Shown here: piece after piece, positions 9,254 to 18,600 of the stretch | Numbering within the stretch: the first letter of the stretch is position 1 | Layout of the letters: every line of letters starts with the position of its first letter | Source of the DNA: Bog-756 sp963725275 | GTDB taxonomy: Bacteria > Actinomycetota > Acidimicrobiia > Acidimicrobiales > RAAP-2 | Length of the DNA: 64,000 nt | Reading direction: 5' to 3' | NCBI GenBank assembly: GCA_963725275.1 | Contig: CAVRXS010000005.1 | Location: 620,001-684,000 of the forward strand | Made by a program: the position numbers and the translations under genes | The notes under the pieces: generated by a model | The model's input: only the letters and a program-made list of their open reading frames with translations | The model's database searches: none | What the model was told of the DNA's origin: nothing

Positions 9254-9475
9254 CCCTTCTGTTGTGGCCCCCGGGGATGAGTCCGACTGAGCTCCCGGCC
9301 ACAGCCGACGGCTCGGTCGCCGCGATCTGGGATGCCAGCATGAGGAGTGCGTCGGCCGCGCAAACCCGAGACAGAATACCGACAGGGGACCTCCCAACGG
9401 TTGGTGAACAAACACAACGCAAACGACCCCGTCCCGGTGTCTGGGATCGCCCAGTCGCCCGAGTGGATGAGAGAA

Positions 9476-10891
9476 TCAGTGCGTGGTCGCCCAGGCGGGC
9501 CGACGATGCATCACACGAGGATCCCTTGTCGCCGCTCGCCGGTCTCCGGTTCGAAGGAGCGCGGCCAGGTCCTCCAGGCTCCCTGGGCGACCCAGGTAGA
9601 AGCCCTGTCCGTAGGCGAGGCCGAGGTCGATGAGCACGTCGAGCTCGGCCGCCGTCTCGATCCCCTCAGCGACCACTTTGGCTCCGGTCTCATTGCCAAA
9701 CGCCACAAGCGCCCTGGCGAGGGCACGCCGGACCGGGTCGAGATCGATGTTGATGGTCAACTCCCGATCGAGCTTAATGATTTCCGGGGCAACCTTGAGC
9801 ACCAATGAGAGGCTCGCGAACCCCGTTCCAGTATCATCGATCGCCACCAGGGAACCGAGCGTCCGAAGATCCTTGCAAGCCCGGTGCAGCCCCGAGAAGT
9901 CCTCGATGTCGACGTGCTCGGTGAGCTCGACGACCACGCGACTTGGCGTGCTGCGTTCGAGTAGGCCGAGCAGCTCTGGGGAACAAAAAGTGTCTGGTCC
10001 TGCATTCACTGCGATGCGGAGTGGCTCGGGCAGTTCAGGCAATAGGGAGAGTGCACGCTCGATTGAACAAAGCTCAAGCGGGCGATCGAGCCCGACCGAG
10101 GCCGCCTCTGCAAACCAGCGATCCGGCCCTCGCGCCGGCGGGCCTGAGAACTGTGAGAGTGCTTCGACCCCGACAACTGTTCCGGTCGAAAGCGCGACGA
10201 TCGGCTGGAGCAAGATGGTGAGCCCGGCGCCGGTCAGTGCCAGCTCGACGCGATCCCGAACGACCGATTCGAATGCGGTGCCAGGGTGTACGACGTCCGC
10301 GACAAACGTCGACCGGGCTCGGGCACCCGTTGTCGAACCGCCGAGGTGGCCCTGTCCAAGGGAACCGGCTGCAGCGCCCTGAGGGGGTCCGAGCAGTTCA
10401 GCGGCGCAAGAGGCAAGGTCGACCGCAGCGCCGATCACGTTCGAGACGAAGCCCGCCAGGCCCGCCAAACTTGATTCGTCTGCTGGGCCGAAGGCAGAGG
10501 TTTCGCCCGAGGTGATGGTCAACACCCCGATTCGCTCCTCGCCCCTGCGCAGCGGCACGCAGATCATCGACATGATTCCGAGTTCGGCAGCGAACGTTGG
10601 TTCCACCCGCTGGTCGCTCGTCGCGTCGTTGCAGCCCTGGGTCACGCCACTTTGAACTGCGAGGCCCGCGAGAGTGTTTGTAACCGACAACACCGAACCG
10701 ACCGCTCCCGCTACATTCCCACTCGCCGCGGTGAGGACGAGGGAGGCCGGCTCGATGCATAGCTCGATCATCGCGCCCTCGGCTGAAGGGACGAGGACCA
10801 TCGCCCCTGCTAGTACTCGCTCCATAACGACGGCAGGATCACATGCAGCAGCAATCGCATTGCGCAGCCTCATCGTTGCCCCACTATCCAT
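9476..10891 (-). CDS. GAF-EAL domain protein, probable cyclic-di-GMP phosphodiesterase
   Basis: 471 residues. An N-terminal GAF-like sensor spans about 10-170, followed by a linker and an EAL domain at about 215-445. EAL hallmarks visible: E243-A-L, Asn296, Glu325 (ELTEH), the D352-D353-x-GTG loop, Lys373, EGIET at 409-413 and QG at 429-430. The usual EALxR arginine is Gln247, which may weaken substrate binding; all metal-ligand positions I can identify are kept. It should hydrolyse c-di-GMP or bind it as an effector. It stands alone in an accessory stretch. Two starts are possible, the codon at 10891 and the ATG at 10873. A 10-bp hairpin lies just upstream. Confidence 0.88.
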   Translation of the reverse strand: MDSGATMRLRNAIAAACDPAVVMERVLAGAMVLVPSAEGAMIELCIEPASLVLTAASGNVAGAVGSVLSVTNTLAGLAVQSGVTQGCNDATSDQRVEPTFAAELGIMSMICVPLRRGEERIGVLTITSGETSAFGPADESSLAGLAGFVSNVIGAAVDLASCAAELLGPPQGAAAGSLGQGHLGGSTTGARARSTFVADVVHPGTAFESVVRDRVELALTGAGLTILLQPIVALSTGTVVGVEALSQFSGPPARGPDRWFAEAASVGLDRPLELCSIERALSLLPELPEPLRIAVNAGPDTFCSPELLGLLERSTPSRVVVELTEHVDIEDFSGLHRACKDLRTLGSLVAIDDTGTGFASLSLVLKVAPEIIKLDRELTINIDLDPVRRALARALVAFGNETGAKVVAEGIETAAELDVLIDLGLAYGQGFYLGRPGSLEDLAALLRTGDRRAATRDPRVMHRRPAWATTH

Positions 10892-10900
10892 TCGGGGAAC

Positions 10901-10923
10901 CGGCCCATGCTTCGCATGGGCCG
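10901..10923. promoter_or_regulatory. Perfect 10-bp inverted repeat in the EAL gene leader
   Basis: CGGCCCATGC and GCATGGGCCG flank a 3-base TTC loop. The repeat ends 10 bases upstream of the EAL start at 10891, so in the mRNA it would fold directly over the ribosome-binding region. It could be an operator, an attenuating hairpin, or the terminator of something transcribed toward it; no U-tract follows on either strand. Confidence 0.45.
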
Positions 10924-11243
10924 TTTGGACGGGCCACAGAAGCGAAACTTCTCCTTCCTCTTACTGTCGGCAGGGTGCCTGTAGAACTTGAATAGTTCCA
11001 AACCAGGCGAGGTACGGTCCTTTCGTCGTCCCCGCAGCGGCAACGTCGCCCTATGGCGCGTAACTCCATGGGCCATCCCCGAAGGGATGGCGGTGGAGGG
11101 ATGGCTCACAGGAGAGGGACGGTCCTGCCTTCAGTGATTGCGGAGGTGACTCGGAGGACGAGCAAGCATTCTGGCAGATCTTCTGCCTATCGTTGGTCGA
11201 TGGGTGACGAAAAGTTAGAGAGGCGCCGACATGGTCGAATGAG
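10924..11243. other. Intergenic stretch with a second hairpin
   Basis: 320 bases between the EAL gene (leftward) and the gene at 11244 (rightward), with no convincing coding region. An 8-bp inverted repeat, GCCATCCC-CGAA-GGGATGGC, lies at 11072-11091. GGAGAGGGACGG follows near 11111. Both divergent promoters should be here, but no clear -35/-10 pair stands out. Confidence 0.4.
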
Positions 11244-11877
11244 ATGGCACGGGACACCCCACGGCTGATCGACGATGTCCGCGGCGTGCGCTACGGCGAG
11301 ATCATCGCAGTGTTCGCACGCGACGGGCACTTCGAGGCCGAGGTGTTCGGTACCCAGTTCCTGAATGACTGTCCGCAGGAACTGTGGGACACCCTCGACC
11401 CCTCGACCGTCGCTGCCGATCTCGGTGCGTTGGTGGTCAAGCTGAACGGTCCCCGGCACTGGGTCATCGACGGCATCGGCCAGAAAGTCAACACCCTGCA
11501 ACCGGTGTTGCGCGAGTTCAACGGGCTGGATATGCGTCGGTTGGCTCTGATCGACCTGGGTGACAACCCGTCGACCTCCCCGTACACCGAAAAGCACGTG
11601 CAGCGGGGCGCCGTCTTCTTCTTCGATGCCGGAAAATCGGTGTACGAGCTGGTGTCGCCCGACGGCCTCGCCTACGTGATGCAGGCCTACTGCCTGGCCG
11701 TTGACCCGACCACCGACGAAGCGAGCCTCCTCACCCTCGGCGATCGGCTCGAGCTTACCCCACGGATGGACGTACCGCGTCCGGACTCTGGACGAGGAGT
11801 TGGTGGTCGACACGACCCACAAGGTGGCGACCGTCCTCCAGGACGAGTTCGAGCACACGTATACGTTGCCGGAGTGA
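11244..11877 (+). pseudogene. Conserved hypothetical protein, one-base frameshift near 11757
   Basis: From the ATG at 11244 the frame reads cleanly (MARDTPRLIDDVRGVRYGE) to about 11757. The continuation then lies one frame over: GWTYRVRTLDEELVVDTTH through VLQDEFEHTYTLPE, ending at the TGA at 11875-11877. The total of 634 bases is 3n+1, so deleting one base (for example in TTACCCCACGG, giving ELPHGW) restores a 210-residue protein. No domain is recognised. The sequence looks soluble, with a repeated acidic beta-hairpin pattern. It starts about 20 bases after an AGAGAGG ribosome-binding site. Taken literally, the protein would instead end in about 60 unrelated residues. Confidence 0.6.
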
Positions 11878-11973
11878 TGGACGGCGAGTGGCCGCAGGGC
11901 TGTCTGCCGGGAAACCGCTGTCAGGAGGGGAGGGGCGCAGCACCAACCTGACCGCCAACCTCAACTGTCAGCC

Positions 11974-12159
11974 CTATTCGGCAGACTCTCCTATATCGAC
12001 CGGGCGCTTGCAGACGGCGTAGGAGTGCTCGCCGATGGCCTGGACCCCGACGAGCTCCCAGCCCTGCTCTCCCAACTGGTTGAGGGCCGACTCGACGGCG
12101 GTGTATCCGTCCTTCGGCATCGGGTCGAATCGCTCCAACTTGTAGGACCAGATGATCAT
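11974..12159 (-). CDS. DUF4177-like small protein
   Basis: 61 residues: an N-terminal beta strand MIIWSYKL, then ESALNQLGEQGWELVGV, then a closing strand HSYAVCKRP. The LNxLGxxGWELV motif is the hallmark of DUF4177. These are small alpha/beta proteins of unknown function, often found singly near mobile or accessory genes. The ATG at 12159 is the only sensible start. It is not in an obvious operon; its left neighbour is convergent. Confidence 0.78.
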   Translation of the reverse strand: MIIWSYKLERFDPMPKDGYTAVESALNQLGEQGWELVGVQAIGEHSYAVCKRPVDIGESAE

Positions 12160-12204
12160 GTGCGAACCCTACACGCGGGAAATCGCCACCGGAAGGAAGA
12201 CTTC

Positions 12205-12648
12205 CTACGATTGGCCTGGCTGGCCGCTCGCTGCCGCAAGAGCCGCACTGGCGGTGCGTAGAGTCTCGAGGCTGCTCGGGCCGGGGTTCTGAATCGCGGC
12301 CTTCGACGCCCGCACCAACGCGACCTGGGCTCGGAATACCGCTCCGGGAACCTCCTGCGCCATCGGGGTGCTGCTCGTCTCGCCCAAGACGTCTCCCTTG
12401 GGTGTCTGTCCGAAGAGGGGAGACCCCACAACGCTCGCGGCGTAGGCATCGCCGAGGTCGACTTGGTCGTCGAGTCTGTCGAGCACCGTCACCAATGACT
12501 GTCGTTCCCCATCGCCGGCGTTCTGGAGGAAGGCGGTGACAGCCTGTTGGACCGCGTCGATGTCCCACTCCAGGTGGACCTCGACGTCCGCTTCCGTACT
12601 CTGCGGGGCTTCCGTGTTGCGATGACGCCCAAACAGCAACAGTGACAC
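12205..12648 (-). CDS. Hypothetical protein
   Basis: About 147 residues from the GTG at 12648, giving MSLLLFGRHRN. An in-frame ATG at 12756 would add 36 residues that run across the neighbouring lipoprotein's leader, so the shorter form is preferred. It is acidic and helical (WDIDAVQQAVTAFLQNAG, LVTVLDRLDDQVDLGDAY) with no signal peptide, membrane span or known motif. It is divergent from the lipoprotein gene at 12745. The start codon is uncertain. Confidence 0.5.
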   Translation of the reverse strand: MSLLLFGRHRNTEAPQSTEADVEVHLEWDIDAVQQAVTAFLQNAGDGERQSLVTVLDRLDDQVDLGDAYAASVVGSPLFGQTPKGDVLGETSSTPMAQEVPGAVFRAQVALVRASKAAIQNPGPSSLETLRTASAALAAASGQPGQS

Positions 12649-12744
12649 CCCACTCGATTGTCCACTCTGGCCGGCCAGAGGATCTGTGCGACGGTAGCAC
12701 CGTCGCACAGCCGGATGGGTCCACGCTTGTATCGTGGCGGACGT

Positions 12745-13302
12745 ATGAAAGCGCAAGCGACCAAGTTCGCAGTCATTGCAGCCTGTTGCAGCATTGCTCT
12801 GGCGGCATGCAGCGGGACCAGCACGACGAGTCCGCCGAGGACGAACCCAACGCCGACGACGTCGACACGTCCCTCGTCGTCACCGACGACACCCGCGGCC
12901 CCGACAACACTGCCGGCGACGACGGTGCCAACGACAGCTGCTCCCCCTGTCGACTCCGCCATCAGCGCGTACGCGAACTGCACGAACACGAGCGTCGAAC
13001 CTGTGGAGATCGTTCTGGCATGTGCCGATTACGGCGAAGTGCTGATGGCACTCCGATGGACGAGCTGGACGGCGACCAGTGCCTCGGCGGTCGGGACCCT
13101 CGTCTACAACGACTGCACCCCTGACTGCGCCGACGGGCTGCATCACAGCATCCCGGACACAACGGTCACGCTGACCGTCCCGGTCCACGGCGCCGATGGG
13201 AGCCTTGTCTGGTCCCAGGTACAGGAGAACCCCGAACCGCCGGGATTCGAGACGGGGCCTGACCATGGCGGCCCACAACCGCTGCCCACGCGACCCGACT
13301 GA
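12745..13302 (+). CDS. Secreted lipoprotein with Pro/Thr-rich linker
   Basis: 185 residues. A lysine-containing N terminus and hydrophobic stretch (FAVIAACCSIALAAC) end in a lipobox LAAC at about residue 22, so it should be lipidated and held on the outer face of the membrane. A 40-residue Ser/Thr/Pro linker follows, then a globular domain of about 115 residues with four cysteines (ANCTNT, VLACADY, NDCTPDC). This is a common actinobacterial layout for a small surface domain. No enzyme motif is seen, and the function is unknown. The start is the ATG at 12745, ahead of the lysine residue; an upstream ATG is less likely. Confidence 0.72.
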   Translation: MKAQATKFAVIAACCSIALAACSGTSTTSPPRTNPTPTTSTRPSSSPTTPAAPTTLPATTVPTTAAPPVDSAISAYANCTNTSVEPVEIVLACADYGEVLMALRWTSWTATSASAVGTLVYNDCTPDCADGLHHSIPDTTVTLTVPVHGADGSLVWSQVQENPEPPGFETGPDHGGPQPLPTRPD

Positions 13303-13311
13303 CGGGGGTCT

Positions 13312-13458
13312 CTAGCGCTTGGCGCCGACCGGATAGAGCTTGAACAGAGGGAAGCCGGCCTCGGAGTCATGGGGCATGAAGTGGAACCCGCCCTTGGGAT
13401 CGAACTTCAATCGGTCGTTTCGCAGGCAGATGCTGCAGGTCATACGGTCGTGGTCCAT
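13312..13458 (-). CDS. 48-residue CxxC protein
   Basis: A small open frame, MDHDRMTCSICLRNDRLKFD and so on, ending GAKR before a TAG at 13312-13314. It has a CSIC (CxxC) pair near residues 8-11 and a GGFHFMP segment. The start ATG at 13458 is preceded by GGGGAGACGCC, a good ribosome-binding site. The composition and lack of rare codons look like a real gene. It may bind one metal through CxxC plus His residues; that is a guess. It is convergent with the lipoprotein gene, 10 bases from its stop. Confidence 0.55.
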   Translation of the reverse strand: MDHDRMTCSICLRNDRLKFDPKGGFHFMPHDSEAGFPLFKLYPVGAKR

Positions 13459-13572
13459 GGCGTCTCCCCGTGCGCTCAACGCCCCTCTCCGTAGTTCCTC
13501 GGCCCGTTGGGCCGGACACTTGACCGCGAAGTCTCTCCGCCTGCTCGACTGCTCGCCGGACGCTCCTGCTCG

Positions 13573-14217
13573 TCAAACAGCCACACCCGCCACGCCCGGC
13601 CCTGACAGCGATTCGATGACCTGCCGCCGGTTGGCGACGAGCATGAGGAGGTCGATTGCCCGGCCGGTCACCACGGGCCCGGTTCCGCACGACCACTGGA
13701 TGTCGGTCGCAACCAAGGTGACCGTTCGATGGGGCCGTGCGTGAAATGCCAAGCCACCGACGCGCCGGTAGGTCTTGAGGACCAGCACCGCCTCGTACGG
13801 ATGGACGGCAAACTCGAGGTCGAGCGCACGAAGCGTGTCGTTCCCGTGGACCATGACATCGCCGAGCTCGACTGCGGGGGGAAAGCCGAGCACATGGAAC
13901 CTGCCATGCCGAGCATCCCGGAGCCGCTGTGCGAGGGTTGGCACGGGCTCCTCGCCCAACTGGCGAGCGATCAGATCCAATGCGCTGTCGGGACGCAAGG
14001 GGTGGCGGATCACATCACGGGCCATCGACAGCTGCGACGCTTCCGCGATGTGCACGAGGTGGCCGAGGACGTCTCGGACCCGCCAGCCGCTGCACCAGGA
14101 CGCCGACTCGAGTTGCTCAGGGGTGAGTGCCTCGAGGGCATCTGCCAACTTGCAGCGATACTCGGCGACGCGTGCCCATACCGCAGGAGCGCTGTCGGCG
14201 GGAGCATCGGAGGCCAT
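13573..14217 (-). CDS. Maleylpyruvate isomerase / mycothiol-dependent DinB-family protein
   Basis: 214 residues. The four-helix DinB start WCSGWRVRDVLGHLVHIAE (about 42-60) supplies the first metal His. DVMVHGNDTLRALDLE (about 120-135) supplies the second, and TGRAIDLLMLVANRR (about 184-198) matches the C-terminal SCP2-like half of the mycothiol-dependent maleylpyruvate isomerase family. These use mycothiol, an actinobacterial thiol, to act on electrophiles or to isomerise. The true substrate is unknown. It is leftward and 76 bases from the MarR gene upstream. Confidence 0.85.
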   Translation of the reverse strand: MASDAPADSAPAVWARVAEYRCKLADALEALTPEQLESASWCSGWRVRDVLGHLVHIAEASQLSMARDVIRHPLRPDSALDLIARQLGEEPVPTLAQRLRDARHGRFHVLGFPPAVELGDVMVHGNDTLRALDLEFAVHPYEAVLVLKTYRRVGGLAFHARPHRTVTLVATDIQWSCGTGPVVTGRAIDLLMLVANRRQVIESLSGPGVAGVAV

Positions 14218-14293
14218 CCTCCGATTCTGGCGGGATGGCTGGGACCGCGCCAGCGGCAGGCCGGCGATGGGTATCGCCCGGGTGAGGGCGAGC

Positions 14294-14848
14294 TCACTCC
14301 TCGACGTCGCCGACCGCCCGCCGGAGCGTGCCGATGATCTTCTGCACGTCGTGGAGGTCGGTCCGGCTCAGGGCGCCCAGCCCGAAGGTGACGCCATTGA
14401 CGGCCGTCGTCGCCTCGCCGGCGAGCCGCCGGCCCTCGTCGGTGATCTCCGCAAGGGTCGTCCGCCCGTCCGTGGGATGGGGGCGCCGGCGGACCAGCCC
14501 CTGATCCTCGAGCCGGTCGATGATGTTGGTGACGCTGGTGGGGTGGATCATGAGACGCTGGCCCATGATGCCGAGCGGCAGCGCACCGCGGCGGCTGAAC
14601 AGCAGGAGGACCAGACCCTCGTAGCGGGCGAAGGTGAGCCCGAACGGACGGAGCGCTCCGTCAACCGCGGCCAGCACGATCTGCTGGGCCCGCATGATCG
14701 ACGTCGCGGCGGCCATGGCATCGCCGACCTCGGCATCCCAGTGCTCGGACCACCGCACCCGGGCCTCTTCGATGGGATCGAACGGAAGAGGACGGCGGGC
14801 CACCGCCCGGAGACTACCTGATCGGCGAATTTTGCCTTGCCCCGTCAT
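14294..14848 (-). CDS. MarR-family transcriptional regulator
   Basis: Up to 184 residues. The winged helix is seen in FARYEGLVLLLFSRRGALPLG, then MIHPTSVTNIIDRLEDQGLV as recognition helix, then RRRPHPTDGRTTLAEITDEG as wing with the conserved DxR(T/S). Two starts are possible: the ATG at 14848, or the GTG at 14803, which would give the MARRPLPFDPIEEA start common in relatives. It is divergent from the cobalamin-binding-like gene at 14896, with only 47 bases between, so it may control that gene as well as itself. Confidence 0.88.
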   Translation of the reverse strand: MTGQGKIRRSGSLRAVARRPLPFDPIEEARVRWSEHWDAEVGDAMAAATSIMRAQQIVLAAVDGALRPFGLTFARYEGLVLLLFSRRGALPLGIMGQRLMIHPTSVTNIIDRLEDQGLVRRRPHPTDGRTTLAEITDEGRRLAGEATTAVNGVTFGLGALSRTDLHDVQKIIGTLRRAVGDVEE

Positions 14849-14895
14849 CCGGGCACGATGGATGGAGACGCCGAGCCGATTGCGAGGAGACCGAG

Positions 14896-15681
14896 ATGCC
14901 CACCCTGCGAGACGACATGGGGCGGCCCGTCAGTCTGGCCGCACAGCCGCAGAGACTGGTCTCCCTGGTTCCCTCGCTGACCGAGGCCATGGCGGTCACG
15001 GTGCCCGAGCTGCTGGTGGGTGTGACGGACTGGTGCACCCACACCGCCGGTCTCGATCCGCCCCGAGTGCGGGGCACGAAGAATCCCGACCACGCCGCCA
15101 TCGGACAGCTCCGACCGGATCTGGTCATCGCCAACCGGGAGGAGAACCGCCGCGTCGACGTCGAGCGCCTCGAGGCGTCCGGTATTCGGGTGTGGGTGAC
15201 CGTCATCGACTCGGTCGACGAGGCGTTCCGGTCGCTCCGCCGGCTGTTCGGCGACGTGCTGGCGGTCGACGAGCCCGCGTGGCTGGCCAACGCCGAGCGC
15301 GAGTGGCGGCGGCCCCCCGACCTGCCCGCGCTGCGGACCCTGGCCCCCATCTGGCGCGACCCCTGGATGGCGATCGGTGCGCGGACGTTCGCCGGCGACG
15401 TGCTGGACCGACTCGGGCTGGTCAACGTCCTCGCCGACGGGCCGGAGCGCTACCCGAAGCGCGACCTTGCCGCACTCGGGGACCTCCGGCCCGGCCTGGT
15501 GCTGCTGCCGGACGAGCCCTATCCGTTCTCCGCGACCGATGGGCCCGAGGCGTTCCCCGGGACGCTGACCGCGCTGGTCGAAGGACGTGCGCTCACCTGG
15601 TACGGACCATCGCTCGTCACCGCACGGGCGGCCCTGACCTTCCGGATCTCCGAGGTGCTCGACTCGTCCGCGGCCGGCTGA
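14896..15681 (+). CDS. BtuF/TroA-like helical-backbone metal or cobalamin receptor
   Basis: 261 residues with the two-lobe substrate-binding fold. The N-lobe begins RLVSLVPSLTEAMAV (about 20-34), then DLVIANREEN. A long backbone helix (VDEAFRSLRRLFG) leads to the second lobe (FAGDVLDRLGLVNVL, LVLLPDEPYPF). This matches the BtuF family that binds vitamin B12. Unlike transport-type BtuF, no signal peptide or lipobox is visible, so it may stay in the cytoplasm. It is convergent with icmF, a B12 enzyme, and the stop codons are 9 bases apart. That makes a cobalamin-related role attractive but unproven. Confidence 0.78.
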   Translation: MPTLRDDMGRPVSLAAQPQRLVSLVPSLTEAMAVTVPELLVGVTDWCTHTAGLDPPRVRGTKNPDHAAIGQLRPDLVIANREENRRVDVERLEASGIRVWVTVIDSVDEAFRSLRRLFGDVLAVDEPAWLANAEREWRRPPDLPALRTLAPIWRDPWMAIGARTFAGDVLDRLGLVNVLADGPERYPKRDLAALGDLRPGLVLLPDEPYPFSATDGPEAFPGTLTALVEGRALTWYGPSLVTARAALTFRISEVLDSSAAG

Positions 15682-15690
15682 GCGGACGGC

Positions 15691-18600
15691 CTAGACGTTC
15701 CGGCGGTAGGAGCCACCCACCTCGAACAAGGTCTGTGTGATCTCACCGAGTGTGGCGTGTCGCACGGTGGAGATGAGCTCGGCGAAGATGTTGCCGCCGC
15801 CGAGTGCGACCCGGCGCAGCTCGTCCAGGGCGACGTCACGGTCGAGCGCATGGCGCTCCTTGAAGTCCCTGAGCCGGGCGAGCTGTGCCTGCTTCTCCTG
15901 CTCGGTGGAACGGGCGAGCTCGACGACCGCCGGGGGGCCGTCGCTGCCGGGTGCGGTGAAGGTGTTGACCCCGACGATGGGCAGCGAACCGTCGTGCTTC
16001 TTGTGCTCGTAGAGCATGGAGTCGTCCTGGATGCGACCCCGCTGGTACCCGGTCTCCATGGCCCCGAGCACGCCGCCGCGTTCGCTGATCAGCTCCAGCT
16101 CGGCGAGGACGGCCTCCTCGAGCAGGTCGGTGAGCTCTTCGACGATGAAGCTTCCCTGGAGGGGGTTCTCGTTGGCGGCCACCCCCCATTCCTTGGTGAT
16201 GATCATCTGGATGGCCAGGGCGCGCCGGACCGACTCGGCCGTCGGCGTGGTGACCGCCTCGTCGTAGGCATTGGTGTGGAGGCTGTTGGCGTTGTCGTAG
16301 ATGGCGCAGAGCGCCTGGAGGGTGGTGCGGATGTCGTTGAAGGCCATCTCCTGGGCGTGCAACGAGCGTCCGGAGGTCTGGACGTGGTACTTGAGCTTCT
16401 GCGACCGTTCGTTGGCGGCGTAGCGCTCCTTCATGGCGATGGCCCAGATCCGGCGGGCCACCCGGCCGATCACCGTGTACTCGGGGTCCATCCCGTTCGA
16501 CAGGAAGAACGAGAAGCTCGGGGCGAAGTCGTCCACGTCCATGCCCCGTGCCAGATAGGACTCCACGTAGGTGAAGCCGTTGGCGAGGGTGAAGGCGAGC
16601 TGGGTGATGGGGTTGGCTCCCGCCTCCGCGATGTGGTAGCCGGAGATCGAGACCGAGTAGAAATTCCTGACCCGGTGCTCGATGAACCACTCCTGCATGT
16701 CGGCCATCACCCCGAGGGAGAACTCGGTCGAGAAGATGCAGGTGTTCTGTCCCTGGTCCTCCTTCAGGATGTCCGCCTGCACGGTGCCCCGCACCGTCCG
16801 GAACACGTCGGCGGCGGCCGCGGCGGCTTCGGCGTCGTCGGCCGGCCGGCCATGCTCGGCCTCGAACCGCCCGAGGCGCTGGTCGACGGCGGCGTTGAGG
16901 AACATGGCCAGGATGGTCGGCGCCGGCCCGTTGATGGTCATCGAGACCGACGTGGTCGGATCGCAGAGGTCGAACCCGTCGAAGAGCGCCTTCATGTCGT
17001 CGAGCGTGGCGATCGAGACCCCGGCGGTCCCGATCTTGCCGTAGATGTCCGGACGTTCGTCCGGATCGAAGCCGTACAGCGTCACCGAGTCGAACGCCGT
17101 GGAGAGGCGGGTCGCCGGCTGTCCCTCGGCGAGCAGGTGGAAGCGGCGGTTGGTCCGGAAGGCGTCTCCCTCCCCGGCGAACATGCGGGCAGGGTCCTCC
17201 TCGGTCCGCTTGAAGGGGAAGACCCCGGCCGTGAAGGGAAACCGACCGGGCAGCTGCTCGGAGCGCAGCCACCGCACCAGCTCGCCGTGCTCGGTGACCC
17301 GGGGAAGCGCCACCCGGGGGATACGGGTCCCCGACAGCGAGGTACGCCACAACGCGGGAGTTCGCTCGTCTACGTCGGACCCGGACCGGTCATCGTCGAC
17401 GACCAAGGTGACCCGCAGGGCGTCCCACTCCTCCAAGAGGCGCCGCCCCTCGGGATCGCGGGCCACATCGAGCTCGGCCGCGAGTCCGGCAAGCGCGGCG
17501 ACCTCCACCTGGCGGTCGGCCGCCAGGGCAACCACCGCGTCGATCTGCTGGGCGGTGCGGGCCTCGGCGGCAAGGCGTGCGCTGGTCGCGTGGTAGCCGC
17601 GGACCGACGCCGCGATCTCCGCGAGGTAGCGGTGTCGCTCCGAGGGGACGATGGCCGAGGCGCGGGTCGAGGTGCGCACGGTGGTGACCGGAAGGAGACC
17701 CTCGCCGACGACCAGGCCCGTTCCGATCAGCTCCGCCTCGAGCCGGTGGTAGAGCGCGGTGGTCCCGTCGTCGTTGAACCGGGAGGCGATCGTGCCGAAC
17801 ACCGGCTCCGTCCCCGGACCACCCACAGCGTCCCGATGGTCACGGGTCCACTGCCGGCAGACCTGGCGGAATGCATCATCGGCGCCACGCCGGTCGAACT
17901 TGTTGATGGCGACGACGTCGGCGAGCTCGAGCATGTCGATCTTCTCGAGCTGGGTGGCCGCACCGTACTCGGGGGTCATCACGTACAGGGCCACGTCGGC
18001 GATCTCGGTGACCGCAGCATCGCCCTGACCGATGCCGGGGGTCTCTGCGATGACAAGGTCGAAACCGGCCGCGGCACAGGCGGCCACCACGAGTGGGAAG
18101 TGTTCCGGCAGCTCGGACCCCGAGTTCCGGGTGGCCAGTGATCGGAAGTAGACGTTGTCGGCATCGATCGCATTCATGCGGATGCGATCCCCGAGCAGCG
18201 CACCACCGCCGCGCCGGCGGGTGGGGTCGACGGCCAGGACCGCGATCGAGAGCTTGTCCTCGTGGTCGAGACGGAAGCGCCGGATGAGCTCGTCGGTGAG
18301 TGACGACTTGCCCGAACCCCCGGTGCCGGTCACACCGAGCACCGGCGCGGGGGTGGCCGCCGCGGCGCGCGAACAGCGACTCGATGGCGGCACTGTCGAC
18401 GGATCCGGCCTCGAGGCAGCTGACCCATCGGGCCAGGGATCGGTGGTCGCCACTGCGCAGCGCATCCAGCGACGGCGGTCTGTCGGCGGTCAGGTCCCGG
18501 TCGCATTCCGCGATGAGGAGATTGATCATCCGCTCGAGGCCGAGGCGCTGGCCGTCGGCGGGGGAGAAGATCCGCCGCACGCCGTACGCCTCGAGCTCCT

